Part shown: positions 34,364 to 44,200 of the stretch, one piece after another
How the letters are laid out: each line of letters begins with the position of its first letter
How positions within the stretch are numbered: the stretch's first letter is position 1
From: Chitinophagales bacterium
Lineage (GTDB): Bacteria > Bacteroidota > Bacteroidia > Chitinophagales > Chitinophagaceae
Reading direction: 5' to 3'
NCBI GenBank assembly: GCA_025353485.1
Contig: JANXQO010000007.1
Coordinates: 1-64,000 of the forward strand
Length of the DNA: 64,000 nt
Translations under genes and position numbers: made by a program
The notes under the pieces: model-generated
Told to the model about the DNA's origin: nothing
The model's input: the letters and a program-made list of their open reading frames with translations, nothing else
Database searches by the model: none

Positions 34364-36325
34364 TTAATTACTTATCACAATTAATTCTGTTCTTCTGTTT
34401 AATGCTCTGCCTTGTTCGGTTTTATTATCAGCAATTGGTTTTGTTTCTCCAAAACCTTTAAAGGTTAGCCTGTCATTTTTTATTCCTTTGCCTAATAAAT
34501 AATTTACCACAGCAACTGCTCTTCCTAAAGAGAGTTTAAGATTATCTTCAGGCTTACCTATATTATCTGTATGTCCTCCGATCTGTATTTTTAATTTAGG
34601 ATTTTCATTCATCAGCAGAACAACATTATCCAGCTCGGTTATTGATTCAGGTTTTAACTGCGTTTGTTTTGTATCAAAGAAAACATTCTTTAAAATGATG
34701 CTTGCATTTGTTTCTATCGGTTGTAAAGGGATATCAATTTGGTAAACAGAATCGGGAACATTTTTAGCAAGATTAAAATTGGCTGAATAAAATAAATATC
34801 CTTTGCGGTTAACATTAAAAGCATAGTCTTTGCCGACAGGAAGTGTAACTAAATAATTTCCATCTTCATCAGTTTGTAATTTACTTATTTGTTGTTTGTT
34901 TACAACATCAGTAAGCTCTACTGAAGAGGGTAATCCATTCAGTGTTTTCTTATCAAACACTTTTCCTTTAACCCATAATGTTTTTGCAGGACGAACATCT
35001 TCTCTTAATTCAAAAGTGTAAATATCCAATGCTCCTTTTGTATCACTTCTGTCACTGGCATAGTATGCAGTTTTACCGTCAGAAGAAACAATTAATGAAC
35101 CTTCTTCATCAATTGTATTTATGGGGTAACCTAAATTTTCGGGTTTGCTCCATGTACCATCAGGTTGCTTGCGGGATACGAACAGATCTGATTTTTCACT
35201 GTATCCCTGGTGACCTGTTGAATTAAAATATAAGGTTAAATTATCGGCATGAATAAATGGTGAGCCTTCATTACCTGAAGTATTTATTTCGGGCCCCAGA
35301 TTTTGTGCAGGGCCCCATCTGCCATTGGCATTGCGGTGACTAACCCAAATATCTGTGCCGCCAAAACCACCGGGAACGCTGCTGCTGAAGTACAGATCTT
35401 TTTTATCAGGAGAAAGTGATGGAGAAGTTTCCCAAAATTCTGAGTTAACATTTTGCCCAAGATTTTCTGGTTTGCTCCATCCTTGTTTTGTAAAATAAGA
35501 AATGTAAATATCGCAACTGCCAAGCCCATCAGGAAAATTACATCCGGCAAACACGATCCACTTTCCATCCTGAGAAATGTTTTCTGCTCCCCCGTTATTT
35601 TCGCCTGTGCTAATATTTCCTTCCAATGATTTTGCTTTGCTCCATTGCCCGTTAATAAGATCACTTTCAAAAAAATCTTCTTTTCCTTTAGCCGCAGCAT
35701 TTACTCTTCTTGTAAAAACTATTTTTTTTCCATCAATCGTAATGGAAGGATAATATTCAGGATCTTTTGTATTTATATTTTCACCTAAGTTTTGAGGATT
35801 AAAAACATAATTTTTTGCCGGATGATTTCTTTCGTAATCAATTGCAAACTCATACGTTTTTTTTCTAAACTCACCGGACTTAAAACTTCTGTCATTTAGT
35901 TTTGGAATAGCCAGAAAAGTATTTACCGCATGTAAAGCTTTATCAAATTTTCCTGCGCCTGCCAGGGATATAGAGTAGGGAAGAAGATACGTTTTTGTAT
36001 AAACAGAATCTAATGAAAATGCTTTTTCAAAATGATCTATTGACTCTGTATAATTTTTAATATCAGCATACATACCTGCAACAGAAAGATGTGCATCAAC
36101 AAATTTTGGTTCAATCTTCAGCGCATCATTTATCATTTTTATAGCAACGGGAAAGTTTGAATTATTTGCATTGGCAATGGCTTGTAAATAAATATCTGTG
36201 GCTTTGGTATTTACTTTATAAGGATCATACCATTGAGCAGTGGCAATGTACGATGTAAGAAGTAAGAAGAATAAAATGTACGATGTACGATGTAAGATGT
36301 ACGATGTAAGAAAAGTTTTTTTCAT
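34364..36325 (-). CDS. PorE-like OmpA family protein (TPR, propeller, CRD, OmpA)
   Basis: About 653 residues from the ATG at 36325, which begins a signal peptide. The ORF-track start 25 codons earlier adds a second hydrophobic stretch and is unlikely. The domains are TPR repeats (about 30-150), a WD40/PD40-like propeller (about 185-430), a carboxypeptidase-regulatory-like domain (about 440-525) and a C-terminal OmpA domain (FFDTKQTQLKPES, GGHTDNIG, NRRTELIV) that binds peptidoglycan. This is the domain order of PorE, a T9SS component that tethers the ring complex to the cell wall. The signal peptide is encoded by a dispersed repeat (see findings). Confidence 0.9.
   Translation of the reverse strand: MKKTFLTSYILHRTSYILFFLLLTSYIATAQWYDPYKVNTKATDIYLQAIANANNSNFPVAIKMINDALKIEPKFVDAHLSVAGMYADIKNYTESIDHFEKAFSLDSVYTKTYLLPYSISLAGAGKFDKALHAVNTFLAIPKLNDRSFKSGEFRKKTYEFAIDYERNHPAKNYVFNPQNLGENINTKDPEYYPSITIDGKKIVFTRRVNAAAKGKEDFFESDLINGQWSKAKSLEGNISTGENNGGAENISQDGKWIVFAGCNFPDGLGSCDIYISYFTKQGWSKPENLGQNVNSEFWETSPSLSPDKKDLYFSSSVPGGFGGTDIWVSHRNANGRWGPAQNLGPEINTSGNEGSPFIHADNLTLYFNSTGHQGYSEKSDLFVSRKQPDGTWSKPENLGYPINTIDEEGSLIVSSDGKTAYYASDRSDTKGALDIYTFELREDVRPAKTLWVKGKVFDKKTLNGLPSSVELTDVVNKQQISKLQTDEDGNYLVTLPVGKDYAFNVNRKGYLFYSANFNLAKNVPDSVYQIDIPLQPIETNASIILKNVFFDTKQTQLKPESITELDNVVLLMNENPKLKIQIGGHTDNIGKPEDNLKLSLGRAVAVVNYLLGKGIKNDRLTFKGFGETKPIADNKTEQGRALNRRTELIVISN
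36244..36312. repeat. TACGATGTACGA repeat encoding the PorE-like signal peptide
   Basis: Multiple units of GTACGATGTA and GTAAGAAGTAAG. On the minus strand they encode TSYILHRTSYIL and the second TSYI of the signal peptide. The family also occurs in prmC (26843-26963) and at 36405-36432. Confidence 0.8.
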
Positions 36326-36404
36326 CAGGAAATTTAAATATTTAAGAAAGATAAAATTAGTAACAATTATGCAGTGGCTTATGCAAAGCAATGTTAACAT
36401 GATT

Positions 36405-36432
36405 TTTTACATCGTACATCTTACATCGTACA
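36405..36432. repeat. TACATCGTACATCTTACATCG repeat, inverted copy
   Basis: Reverse-complement units of the TACGATGTA family between the PorE-like gene and queE. With the copies at 36244-36312 they form a long-range inverted repeat enclosing the start of the PorE-like gene. Confidence 0.7.
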
Positions 36433-36438
36433 TTCAGT

Positions 36439-37080
36439 TTAAGGAACATTAATGTATTTATGAATCTGCAACGATAACTCCCATTGGGGATTATCTTTTA
36501 TATAATCAATGATCATTGGCGTAACAATGGAAGCTTTCTCCCATTCAGGTTGCAGATATAGTTTACAATTTTTGGAAACTAATGCAGCATATTTCTCTGC
36601 CCAATCAAAATCAGATATATTAAAAACAACAACTTTTAGTTCGTGTGCTTTTTGTAATATTTCCGGCAAAGGAGCTTTAAATTTTTTTGGAGAAAAACAA
36701 ATCCAATCCCAGTTTCCTGTAAATGGAGATGAGCCTGATGTTTCAATATTTGTTTTGAGGCCTGCTGCATGCAATGCATTGGTAAGTTCTGTAAGGTCAT
36801 GTATTAATGGTTCTCCTCCTGTAACTACTACAAGAGCCCCCTCCCGGCCTCCCCCGGTGGGGGAGGAGTTTTTTTTTGCCTCATCAACAATTTCATTTAT
36901 TGTTTTTAAAGGATGTGCACTTGCATCCCAGCTTTCTTTTACATCGCACCAAACACAACCAACATCACAGCCGCCAAGGCGAATAAAGTAAGCTGCTTTT
37001 CCCTGGTGATATCCTTCACCCTGTATGGTATAAAATGCTTCCATAACAGGAAGTGATGTTGTTGTATTATTCTGAATCAT
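36439..37080 (-). CDS. queE: 7-carboxy-7-deazaguanine synthase QueE
   Basis: A radical SAM enzyme of queuosine biosynthesis that contracts 6-carboxytetrahydropterin to 7-carboxy-7-deazaguanine. The N-terminal MEAFYTIQGEGYHQGKAA and the iron-sulfur cysteines in GGCDVGCVWCDV (CxxxCxxC) are typical. VVTGGEPLIHDL follows. A stretch of about 12 residues, NSSPTGGGREGA, just before ALVVVTGGEP is encoded by a G/C-rich palindrome and looks inserted. The first codons (MIQNN) lie in the TCTGAATCATGATT repeat, so the repeat appears to provide the start codon. Confidence 0.94.
   Translation of the reverse strand: MIQNNTTTSLPVMEAFYTIQGEGYHQGKAAYFIRLGGCDVGCVWCDVKESWDASAHPLKTINEIVDEAKKNSSPTGGGREGALVVVTGGEPLIHDLTELTNALHAAGLKTNIETSGSSPFTGNWDWICFSPKKFKAPLPEILQKAHELKVVVFNISDFDWAEKYAALVSKNCKLYLQPEWEKASIVTPMIIDYIKDNPQWELSLQIHKYINVP
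36834..36870. repeat. G/C-rich palindrome inserted in queE
   Basis: GCCCCCTCCCGGCCTCCCCC followed by GGTGGGGGAGGAGTT lies in frame within queE and encodes the segment SSPTGGGREGA. Confidence 0.75.
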
Positions 37081-37177
37081 GATTTGGGGAGATTAAAAGA
37101 TTAACATGAAAACATAAATGATTTGAATACTTTTTTAATCCTATAAATCCTATAATCCTATAACTCATAGTTCAGAC
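37071..37177. repeat. Inverted-repeat element between queE and folD
   Basis: The left end TCTGAATCATGATTTGGGG (overlapping the queE start) and the right end TAACTCATAGTTCAGAC are related in inverted order. Three tandem copies of AATCCTATA sit next to the right end. It matches the element at 9485-9625. Confidence 0.7.
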
Positions 37178-37179
37178 AA

Positions 37180-38124
37180 TTAATGTACAATATTCAATTC
37201 TCCATCTCCTCCATAATCTTTTTTGTTTCCCCCTTCGGGGGATAGGGGGCTATGGTTCTCACAGCATGCTTTATAAGTATTCATCAGCAAAGCAGCTATA
37301 GTCATAGGTCCTACACCACCCGGAACCGGCGTAATGTAACTGCACATTGACGATACATTCTCAAAATCAACATCACCTTTTAAAGTATACCCGCTTTTTT
37401 TTGATGCATCACTAACTCTTGTTATTCCAACATCAATTATCACCACATCTTGTTTTACCATATCTGCTTTTAAAAATCCGGGCTTGCCTAATGCTGCAAT
37501 AATTATATCTGCCTGCAAACAAATTTCTTTTAGGTTTTTGGTGTGCGAATGACAAAGTGTAACCGTACAATTTCCTGTGTCATCATTCCTGCTTAATAAA
37601 ATGCTTATGGGCCTTCCCACAATATTACTCCTGCCAATTACAACCGCATGTTTGCCTTTTGTTTTAATATTATAATGGTGTAATAATAAAAGTATGCCGT
37701 ATGGTGTTGCAGAAATAAATGTTTCTGATCCCAAAACCATTTTGCCAACACTTACCGGGTGAAAGCCATCTACATCTTTTGCAGGATCAATTAGATTAAT
37801 TATTTTCTCTTCTGAAATATGTTTTGGCATGGGAAGCTGCATCAGGATACCATCTACATCCTTATCATAATTTAATTTATGGATCACTTCTAACAATTCT
37901 TCTTCACTAACATTATTTTCCAGGTGCAATAATGTTGATTTAAAACCTATCTCTTCACAACTTTTTACTTTGGATGCCACATACGTTTCACTGGCACCAT
38001 TATTACCAACTAAAACGGCAGCAAGATGAGGAACTTTGTTTCCCTGCTTTTTTAATTCTTCTACTTTAATTTTCAGATCATCTTTGATGGCTTGTGATGC
38101 AAGCTTTCCATCTAATAATTGCAT
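37180..38124 (-). CDS. folD: Bifunctional methylenetetrahydrofolate dehydrogenase/cyclohydrolase FolD
   Basis: FolD interconverts 5,10-methylene-, 5,10-methenyl- and 10-formyl-tetrahydrofolate in one-carbon metabolism. The catalytic region with [14 protein letters not shown] is near residue 50. [14 protein letters not shown] near 170 and [16 protein letters not shown] near 270 are signatures for the NADP-binding domain. The core ends near residue 287 (YKACCEN). The remaining 27 residues ([18 protein letters not shown] and on) come largely from a palindromic repeat and extend the protein beyond the usual 280-295. A TAATTTTG box lies only 4 bp before the ATG. Confidence 0.95.
   Translation of the reverse strand: MQLLDGKLASQAIKDDLKIKVEELKKQGNKVPHLAAVLVGNNGASETYVASKVKSCEEIGFKSTLLHLENNVSEEELLEVIHKLNYDKDVDGILMQLPMPKHISEEKIINLIDPAKDVDGFHPVSVGKMVLGSETFISATPYGILLLLHHYNIKTKGKHAVVIGRSNIVGRPISILLSRNDDTGNCTVTLCHSHTKNLKEICLQADIIIAALGKPGFLKADMVKQDVVIIDVGITRVSDASKKSGYTLKGDVDFENVSSMCSYITPVPGGVGPMTIAALLMNTYKACCENHSPLSPEGGNKKDYGGDGELNIVH
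37224..37252. repeat. G/C-rich palindrome in the folD 3' end
   Basis: GTTTCCCCCTTCGGGGGATA followed by GGGGGCTATG. On the minus strand it encodes SPLSPEGGN in the C-terminal extension of FolD. Confidence 0.75.
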
Positions 38125-38128
38125 GCTG

Positions 38129-38136
38129 CAAAATTA
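38129..38136 (-). promoter_or_regulatory. Possible folD -7 box (TAATTTTG)
   Basis: TAATTTTG on the minus strand matches TAnnTTTG exactly, but it ends 4 bp before the folD ATG and there is no TTG at 19 bases upstream. If used, the transcript would be nearly leaderless. Chance occurrence in AT-rich DNA is possible. Confidence 0.35.
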
Positions 38137-38237
38137 GCTATCAGCATTCGTTTTACTTTGTTTTTATTTAGCATGTTAAGATTAATTTTATTATTTTCCC
38201 TTAGCCGTTCGGTTAAACGGTATTTAATACACTTGCT

Positions 38238-39059
38238 TTGAGAAAATTTTATTTTGCTATTATTTTTATCTTAGTTACCTGCTTTAGTTTTGGGCAGGCA
38301 GTGCGGCAGCCCATAGCGGCACGATATATCGGCTTAGGTGCTTATAGCATAAATCATGTTGACGCTTTTTCATTTACATCCAACCAGGCAGCCCTGGCGC
38401 AAATAAAATCTACAGCAGTTGGTGTGTATGGAGAAAAACGTTTTTTACTTTCTTCAACAAATCTGTATTCTGCGGTTGCAGTGTTACCAACAAAACAAGG
38501 AAATTTTGGTTTACAGGCTGATTATTTCGGATTTAAGAATTATAATGAATCACAAATAGGGGTAGCATATGCAAGAAGCCTTGGAAGCAAATTGGATATC
38601 GGTATAAAATTTAATTATTATGGATTTCGCATCCCTGCTTATGGAAATGCTTATGCAATAAATTTTGAATTGGGCGCTATTGCACATCTATCAGAAAAAT
38701 TGCATGTAGGCATTCATGCTTATAATCCTGTTGGTGGAAAGTTATCAAAAAACGAAAATGAAAAATTGAGTTCGATTTATAAGTTTGGAATTGGATACGA
38801 AGCATCAGACAAATTTTTAGTGAGTGCAGAAATTATTAAGGAAGAAGATAAGCCTGTGAATGTAGATGTTGGAGTGCAATACAATTTCATGAAACAGTTT
38901 TTTGTAAGAGCCGGTACGTCTACTGAAACAACCAACAGTTATATAGGTGCAGGTATTAGCTGGAAGAATTTTCGTTTAGACATTACAGGCAGCTACCATC
39001 CACAACTTGGCTTTACTCCCGGATTATTGTTGATCATAAATTTTAAAAAAGAAGAGTGA
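38238..39059 (+). CDS. PorV/FadL-like outer-membrane protein (hypothetical)
   Basis: A 273-residue exported protein with a TTG start; no ATG is available and a stop lies in frame eight codons upstream. The signal peptide is RKFYFAIIFILVTCFSFGQ. The mature part starts with IAARYIGLGAYSINHVDAFS and FTSNQAALAQI, similar to the opening of PorV/PorQ and related T9SS-associated barrels, and continues with alternating barrel strands. Specific identity is not certain. Its TGA stop overlaps the GTG start of the next gene (GTGA), which points to translational coupling. Confidence 0.75.
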   Translation: MRKFYFAIIFILVTCFSFGQAVRQPIAARYIGLGAYSINHVDAFSFTSNQAALAQIKSTAVGVYGEKRFLLSSTNLYSAVAVLPTKQGNFGLQADYFGFKNYNESQIGVAYARSLGSKLDIGIKFNYYGFRIPAYGNAYAINFELGAIAHLSEKLHVGIHAYNPVGGKLSKNENEKLSSIYKFGIGYEASDKFLVSAEIIKEEDKPVNVDVGVQYNFMKQFFVRAGTSTETTNSYIGAGISWKNFRLDITGSYHPQLGFTPGLLLIINFKKEE

Positions 39060-41140
39060 AAAAATCTTTCTATATAAAACTTTTATTCACTGTGTGGGTT
39101 CTCCTGCTACAATGTATTTTTTATTCAGCAAAGGCGCAGGAAAAACCTGCAGAACCTCCGCCAATCATTGAGCAGCAATTGGAAAATCTTACTGAAAATT
39201 CAGACGATGTTGAAACTGAAGATGATTCTCATCTACAGGAAATGCAGCACTTTATTGATGATCCGATAAACCTGAATAATGCAATTGAAAGTGAACTAAA
39301 AGAATTAAAAGTGATTACGGCTTTGCAAATACAGAATTTAATTTCTTACAGAAATCTTTTTGGAAACTTTATTAATATTTATGAATTACAGGCGGTACCC
39401 GGATGGAATATATCCATGATAAGAAGGATACGGCCCTATATTACCGTTGATGATCAACCACAACTTTTTGCTTCATTAAATAGCAGATTAAAAAATGGAC
39501 AAAGAAGTTTATTGGCAAGAGTTACACAGGTGTTGGAAAAATCGAAAGGTTATTTATTAGACAGGAATACTGCAAAAAGCTTTTATCCCGGAAGTCCTCA
39601 AAAACTTTTTATTCGCTATAAATTTTCTTATAAAACCCTGCTGCAATATGGTATAACTGCTGAGAAAGATGCAGGTGAACAATTTTTTAAAGGCTCGCAA
39701 AAATCAGGATTCGATTTTTATTCAGCCCATTTTTTTGTAAAAAATATTGGAATAATAAAATCGCTGGCACTGGGAGATTTTACTGTAAATCTCGGGCAGG
39801 GTTTAACCCAATGGATGGGACTTGCTTTTAAAAAAAGCGCAGATGTTTTAAATATAAAAAGACAGGCTGATGTTCTTCGGCCCTACAATTCTGCAGGAGA
39901 AATAATTTTTCATAGAGGTATCGGCATTACACTTCAAAAAAAATATTTAGAAGCGACAGCATTTGTGAGTTATAGAAATATAGATGCAAATTTTGTTGCT
40001 GACACATTGAATAATGAGGATTTTGTTTCTTCTCTGCAAACTTCCGGCTATCATCGCACAGCTAATGAAGTGGCTGATAAAAATGTTCAGAGGCAGTTTA
40101 CTTTTGGAGGTAATATTTCTTTCACAAAAAATAAATTTCATGTAGGTGTAAATGGGGTGCATTATAATTTTAAATATCCTATTAATAAATCAGCGGATAC
40201 ATATAATAAGTATGCATTAAATGGAACCAGTTGGGGCAATTACAGCATTGATTATAGCTATACATTTAAAAACATGCATTTTTTTGGAGAAGCTGCAACC
40301 ACTGACAGATCAGACAAAGCATTTATCAATGGATTATTAATTAGTACTGATGCAAGAGTGGATTTGAGTTTTCTATATAGAAAGATTTCAAAAAGTTACC
40401 AATCACTTTATACAAATGCTTTTACAGAAAGCACTTTTCCTAATAATGAAAATGGTTTTTATGCCGGTATAAGTATTAACCCGACAGATGTTTGGAGGAT
40501 AGATGCATATGCAGATATGTATAATTTCCCCTGGTTAAAATTTAGAACAGATGCACCTACTGCAGGAAATGATTATTTATTGCAGGTAGCTTATAAACCA
40601 GATAAACAAACTGAAATTTATTCAAGATACCGGTCAGAAAGAAAAGCTATTAATTATAATCCTGATGGATTGGTATTAAACCCGGTAATAATTAAACCAA
40701 AACAAAGTTGGAGAACGCAGTTAAGCTTTAAATTAAATTCAGCTTTTACATTCCGTACAAGGGTTGAAATACTGTGGTACGATAAAAAAGGTATGGCTTC
40801 TGAACAAGGATTTTTAACTTATGCTGATATAATATATAAGCCATTGCGAAAAGCTTATTCAGGTAATATAAGATTACAATATTTTGAAACGGATAGTTAT
40901 AATAGCCGGATGTATGCTTATGAAAATGATGTGCTTTACAGTTTTTCTATTCCGGTTTTTTATGATAAAGGTTACCGGTACTATGTAAATCTAAATTATG
41001 ATGTAACCAGAAAATGGTCTGCGTGGTTACGTTTTGCGCAAACAATTTATCCCGGTAAAAATCTAATTGGAAGTGGGCTTGATGAAATAAAACGTAATAA
41101 AAAAACCGAATTGAAATTGCAATCAATTTTTATTTTTTAA
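39056..41140 (+). CDS. Outer-membrane barrel protein with N-terminal helix-hairpin-helix domain
   Basis: A 694-residue protein starting with GTG that overlaps the previous stop. The signal peptide covers about residues 1-28. A helix-hairpin-helix-like segment follows (about 55-130; INLNNAIESELKEL, ITALQIQNLISYRN and ELQAVPGWNISMIRRIRPYI). The remaining roughly 560 residues have the alternating pattern of a large barrel and end in LKLQSIFIF, a typical C-terminal strand with terminal phenylalanine. HHH motifs usually bind DNA, so an exported one fused to a barrel is notable. A DNA-uptake or surface role is a guess. Confidence 0.8.
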   Translation: MKKSFYIKLLFTVWVLLLQCIFYSAKAQEKPAEPPPIIEQQLENLTENSDDVETEDDSHLQEMQHFIDDPINLNNAIESELKELKVITALQIQNLISYRNLFGNFINIYELQAVPGWNISMIRRIRPYITVDDQPQLFASLNSRLKNGQRSLLARVTQVLEKSKGYLLDRNTAKSFYPGSPQKLFIRYKFSYKTLLQYGITAEKDAGEQFFKGSQKSGFDFYSAHFFVKNIGIIKSLALGDFTVNLGQGLTQWMGLAFKKSADVLNIKRQADVLRPYNSAGEIIFHRGIGITLQKKYLEATAFVSYRNIDANFVADTLNNEDFVSSLQTSGYHRTANEVADKNVQRQFTFGGNISFTKNKFHVGVNGVHYNFKYPINKSADTYNKYALNGTSWGNYSIDYSYTFKNMHFFGEAATTDRSDKAFINGLLISTDARVDLSFLYRKISKSYQSLYTNAFTESTFPNNENGFYAGISINPTDVWRIDAYADMYNFPWLKFRTDAPTAGNDYLLQVAYKPDKQTEIYSRYRSERKAINYNPDGLVLNPVIIKPKQSWRTQLSFKLNSAFTFRTRVEILWYDKKGMASEQGFLTYADIIYKPLRKAYSGNIRLQYFETDSYNSRMYAYENDVLYSFSIPVFYDKGYRYYVNLNYDVTRKWSAWLRFAQTIYPGKNLIGSGLDEIKRNKKTELKLQSIFIF

Positions 41141-41199
41141 TTTTTTTAGCGATGCAGCATTTCAATATCATTGTATGTCTTTTAAAAAGTGTTGAAAAA

Positions 41200-41246
41200 G
41201 TAGAATTTTAACTTTAATTTATCTTTCAAAAATTCTACTATATTTA
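41200..41246 (+). promoter_or_regulatory. First sus operon promoter region with 10-bp inverted repeat
   Basis: GTAGAATTTT (41200-41209) and AAAATTCTAC (41229-41238) form a perfect inverted repeat that ends exactly at TATATTTA (41239-41246), a near match to the -7 box TAnnTTTG. It is a candidate operator. No TTG lies at the ideal -33 spacing. Confidence 0.5.
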
Positions 41247-41272
41247 CAAATTCAAAAAAAATTAAATCACAC

Positions 41273-44200
41273 ATGAGAAGATTTCTAACACTGTTTATAG
41301 TGGTAATGCTTAGTGGAATACTGGCATTTTCACAAAACCGGGTGGTGACCGGTGTTGTAACGGATGATAAAGGAATTCCTGTAGAAGGTGCAACCGTAAG
41401 GGTAAAAGGCACCAAAAATGGTGTGGCTGCCGATCTTAATGGCGCTTATTCAATCAATGTTCCTTCAAACGCAACTTTAATTATAAGTGGTGTTGGTATT
41501 ACTCCGCAAGAAATTACTGTTGGCAATCAATCTATTATTAATGCATCGGTAATCCGTAATGTAGGTGTTGAAGCTACAGTTGTAGTAACTGCATTGGGAA
41601 TAAGACGATCTGAAAAAGCACTTGGTTATGCAGTTACTAAGGTTGATCCTAATGTAGTTTTACAAAAATCAGAACCGGATTTATTAAGAGGCTTACAAGG
41701 CAAAGTACCCGGAGTTGATATTAGAACTTCACAAAGTACTCCCGGTTCTGCAACAAGAATACAAATAAGGGGGAACTCTTCCTTTGGAGGAGAAACACAA
41801 CCACTTATTGTAGTGGATGGAGTTCCCTATAGTAATACACAGCTAACAACCAGTTCTCAGTCCTCAGCTGGTGGTGCATATGGGAGTGGTATTTCTGATC
41901 TTGATCCCAATGATATAGAAAGTTTTAACGTGTTAAAGGGAGCAGCAGCTGCATCTTTATACGGATCACGGGCTTCACGAGGTGTAATAGTTATTACAAC
42001 TAAATCAGGAAGTGGCAAAAAAGGACCAAAACCTCTTAATATTAATTTAAAGAGTTCTGCTTCTTTTGAAACAATTGCCAACTTACCGGAATATCAAAAT
42101 GAATTTGGAACCGGTGCTGAACAAAGAGTTGGAGGAGGTTCAAATGGATCATGGGGGGGAAGATTTGGTTCCGGTAATGTTTATGATGCGGGCGGTAATG
42201 TTGTCCGCAAAAGTTCTTCAGGAGTTGATTCTGTTCCTGCCTGGGGACCCTATCTTGCTGCTTATCCAGGACTTTTTGATGCCAACGGAAGAACAGCATA
42301 TGTTGCATATCCAAATAATGTAAAAGATCTTTTTCATACAGGTACTCTTTTTGAGAATTCATTGGGTGTGAATGGAGGTGATGCTAATACCACATTTGGA
42401 TTAACCCTCTCAAGAGTGGATCAGAAAGGATATGTAGAAAACTCAAGCTATAAAAAAAATAATCTTAGTATAGGTGGAAAGACCCGCTATAAGGGTTTTA
42501 CTTTTGGAGGAAACTTTGCTTATACAAAATCCAAGCAGGTTGGCGGGTTTTTCGGTATTGGTCAGGCTTTTACTACTCAATTTGGAAGATCTTTAATAAT
42601 GGGTAGAAGCTGGCCTTTGCCATATTTCCCTTCTACAGATTTAGCTGGCAAACCATTGGCATTTATAGCAGGTCAATATACTAACCCTCTTTGGGGTGCT
42701 TACCATAACACGATAACCACTTTTGAAGATAGAACAGTGATTGGATTCAATATGGCATATAAAGTAAATAACTGGATAAATTTTTCTTATCAGATAGGTT
42801 CCAATACAGCGGGTACCAACAGGGATGAAATAATTGATTTGTTTTCTCCCGGAGTTGGAAACGGATTAGGACAATTAACTGAAGATGTTTACAAGCTAAC
42901 AGAACTACAATCCACCTTCGTTGCTACCTTTACTCCTAAATTAGGAAATAATTTCAGCCTGGATTTTAAGATCGGTAATGATATTAATGAAAGACAATCA
43001 AGAAGACAAGCTAATGTCGGTTCCAGTTTCATAGTACCAGGTATTTATAATTTAATAAATACTTCCACAAAAACCTTTGCAGCTGACGATAGAACTAAGA
43101 GGAGGATAGTGGGTATTTTTGCCGATGCTTCATTTGGTTATAAAAATTTCGCTTTTCTTAATGTATCAGGACGTAATGATTTTACTTCTACACTTCCTTT
43201 TGAAAACTCAAGTTACTTTTATCCGGGAGCTTCTGTTTCATTGGTATTCAGTGAGGCATTGGGTATAAAATCTAATTGGTTCGATTATGGTAAAGTAAGA
43301 GCTGCATTGGCTAAAGTTGGTAACGATGCCCCATCAAATAATGGTGAAGATATTTACTCTATCAGCACAACGAATTTCCTTGGTCAGGCATATACAACCC
43401 GTGGTGGACGTGCTATTGATCCAAATCTAAGTCCCGAGTTTACTAAAGAGTTAGAGCTTGGTTTAGAGCTTTCTTTCTTTAAACGCAGAGCTAATGTTGA
43501 CGTTACATGGTACGATAAAAAATCAACAAAACTTATTTATCCTATAGACGTTCCTGTTACAACAGGGTATACCAGTTTTAATACAAACCTTGGTGAAATA
43601 CAAAATAAAGGAGTTGAAATAGGCCTTACTTTAAACCCGATTGTAACTAAAAATTTCAGATGGGATATAAGAGGAGCATTTACTCATAATAAAAATACAG
43701 TTATAAGCCTGGTTGCTGGTCTTCAAAGATCTCTTCTCGGTTATATCAGCTATCTTGAACCCGGCTTCTCTTATGGATATCTTAGAGGCACTAAAGCTAA
43801 AAGAACTGATGATGGTCAGTTCCTGATTGACCAGGCAAGCGGATACCCTGTATTAGATGCAACCCAACAAATGATTGGTGATCCTACCCCAGATTATAAA
43901 TTGGGTATTACTAATACTTTTTCTTTTAGAGGATTTACACTTAGCGCACTTTGGGATATGACAAAAGGTGGTAGTTTGTATTCAGAAACTCTAACTTCTC
44001 TTCTTGGAAGAGGTGTTACAAAAGATACTAAGGACAGGGAAACCGGTTGGGTAATACCCGGCGTATATGCTGATGCTTCAAATGCTCAGGTTCCTCTATT
44101 GGTGGGTGGTAAAACTGTACCCAATCAAACACGGGTATCCACCAATGATCTATATTTTTCAACTTCTTCCTTATCCGGATCATTTGCCATAAATGGTATA

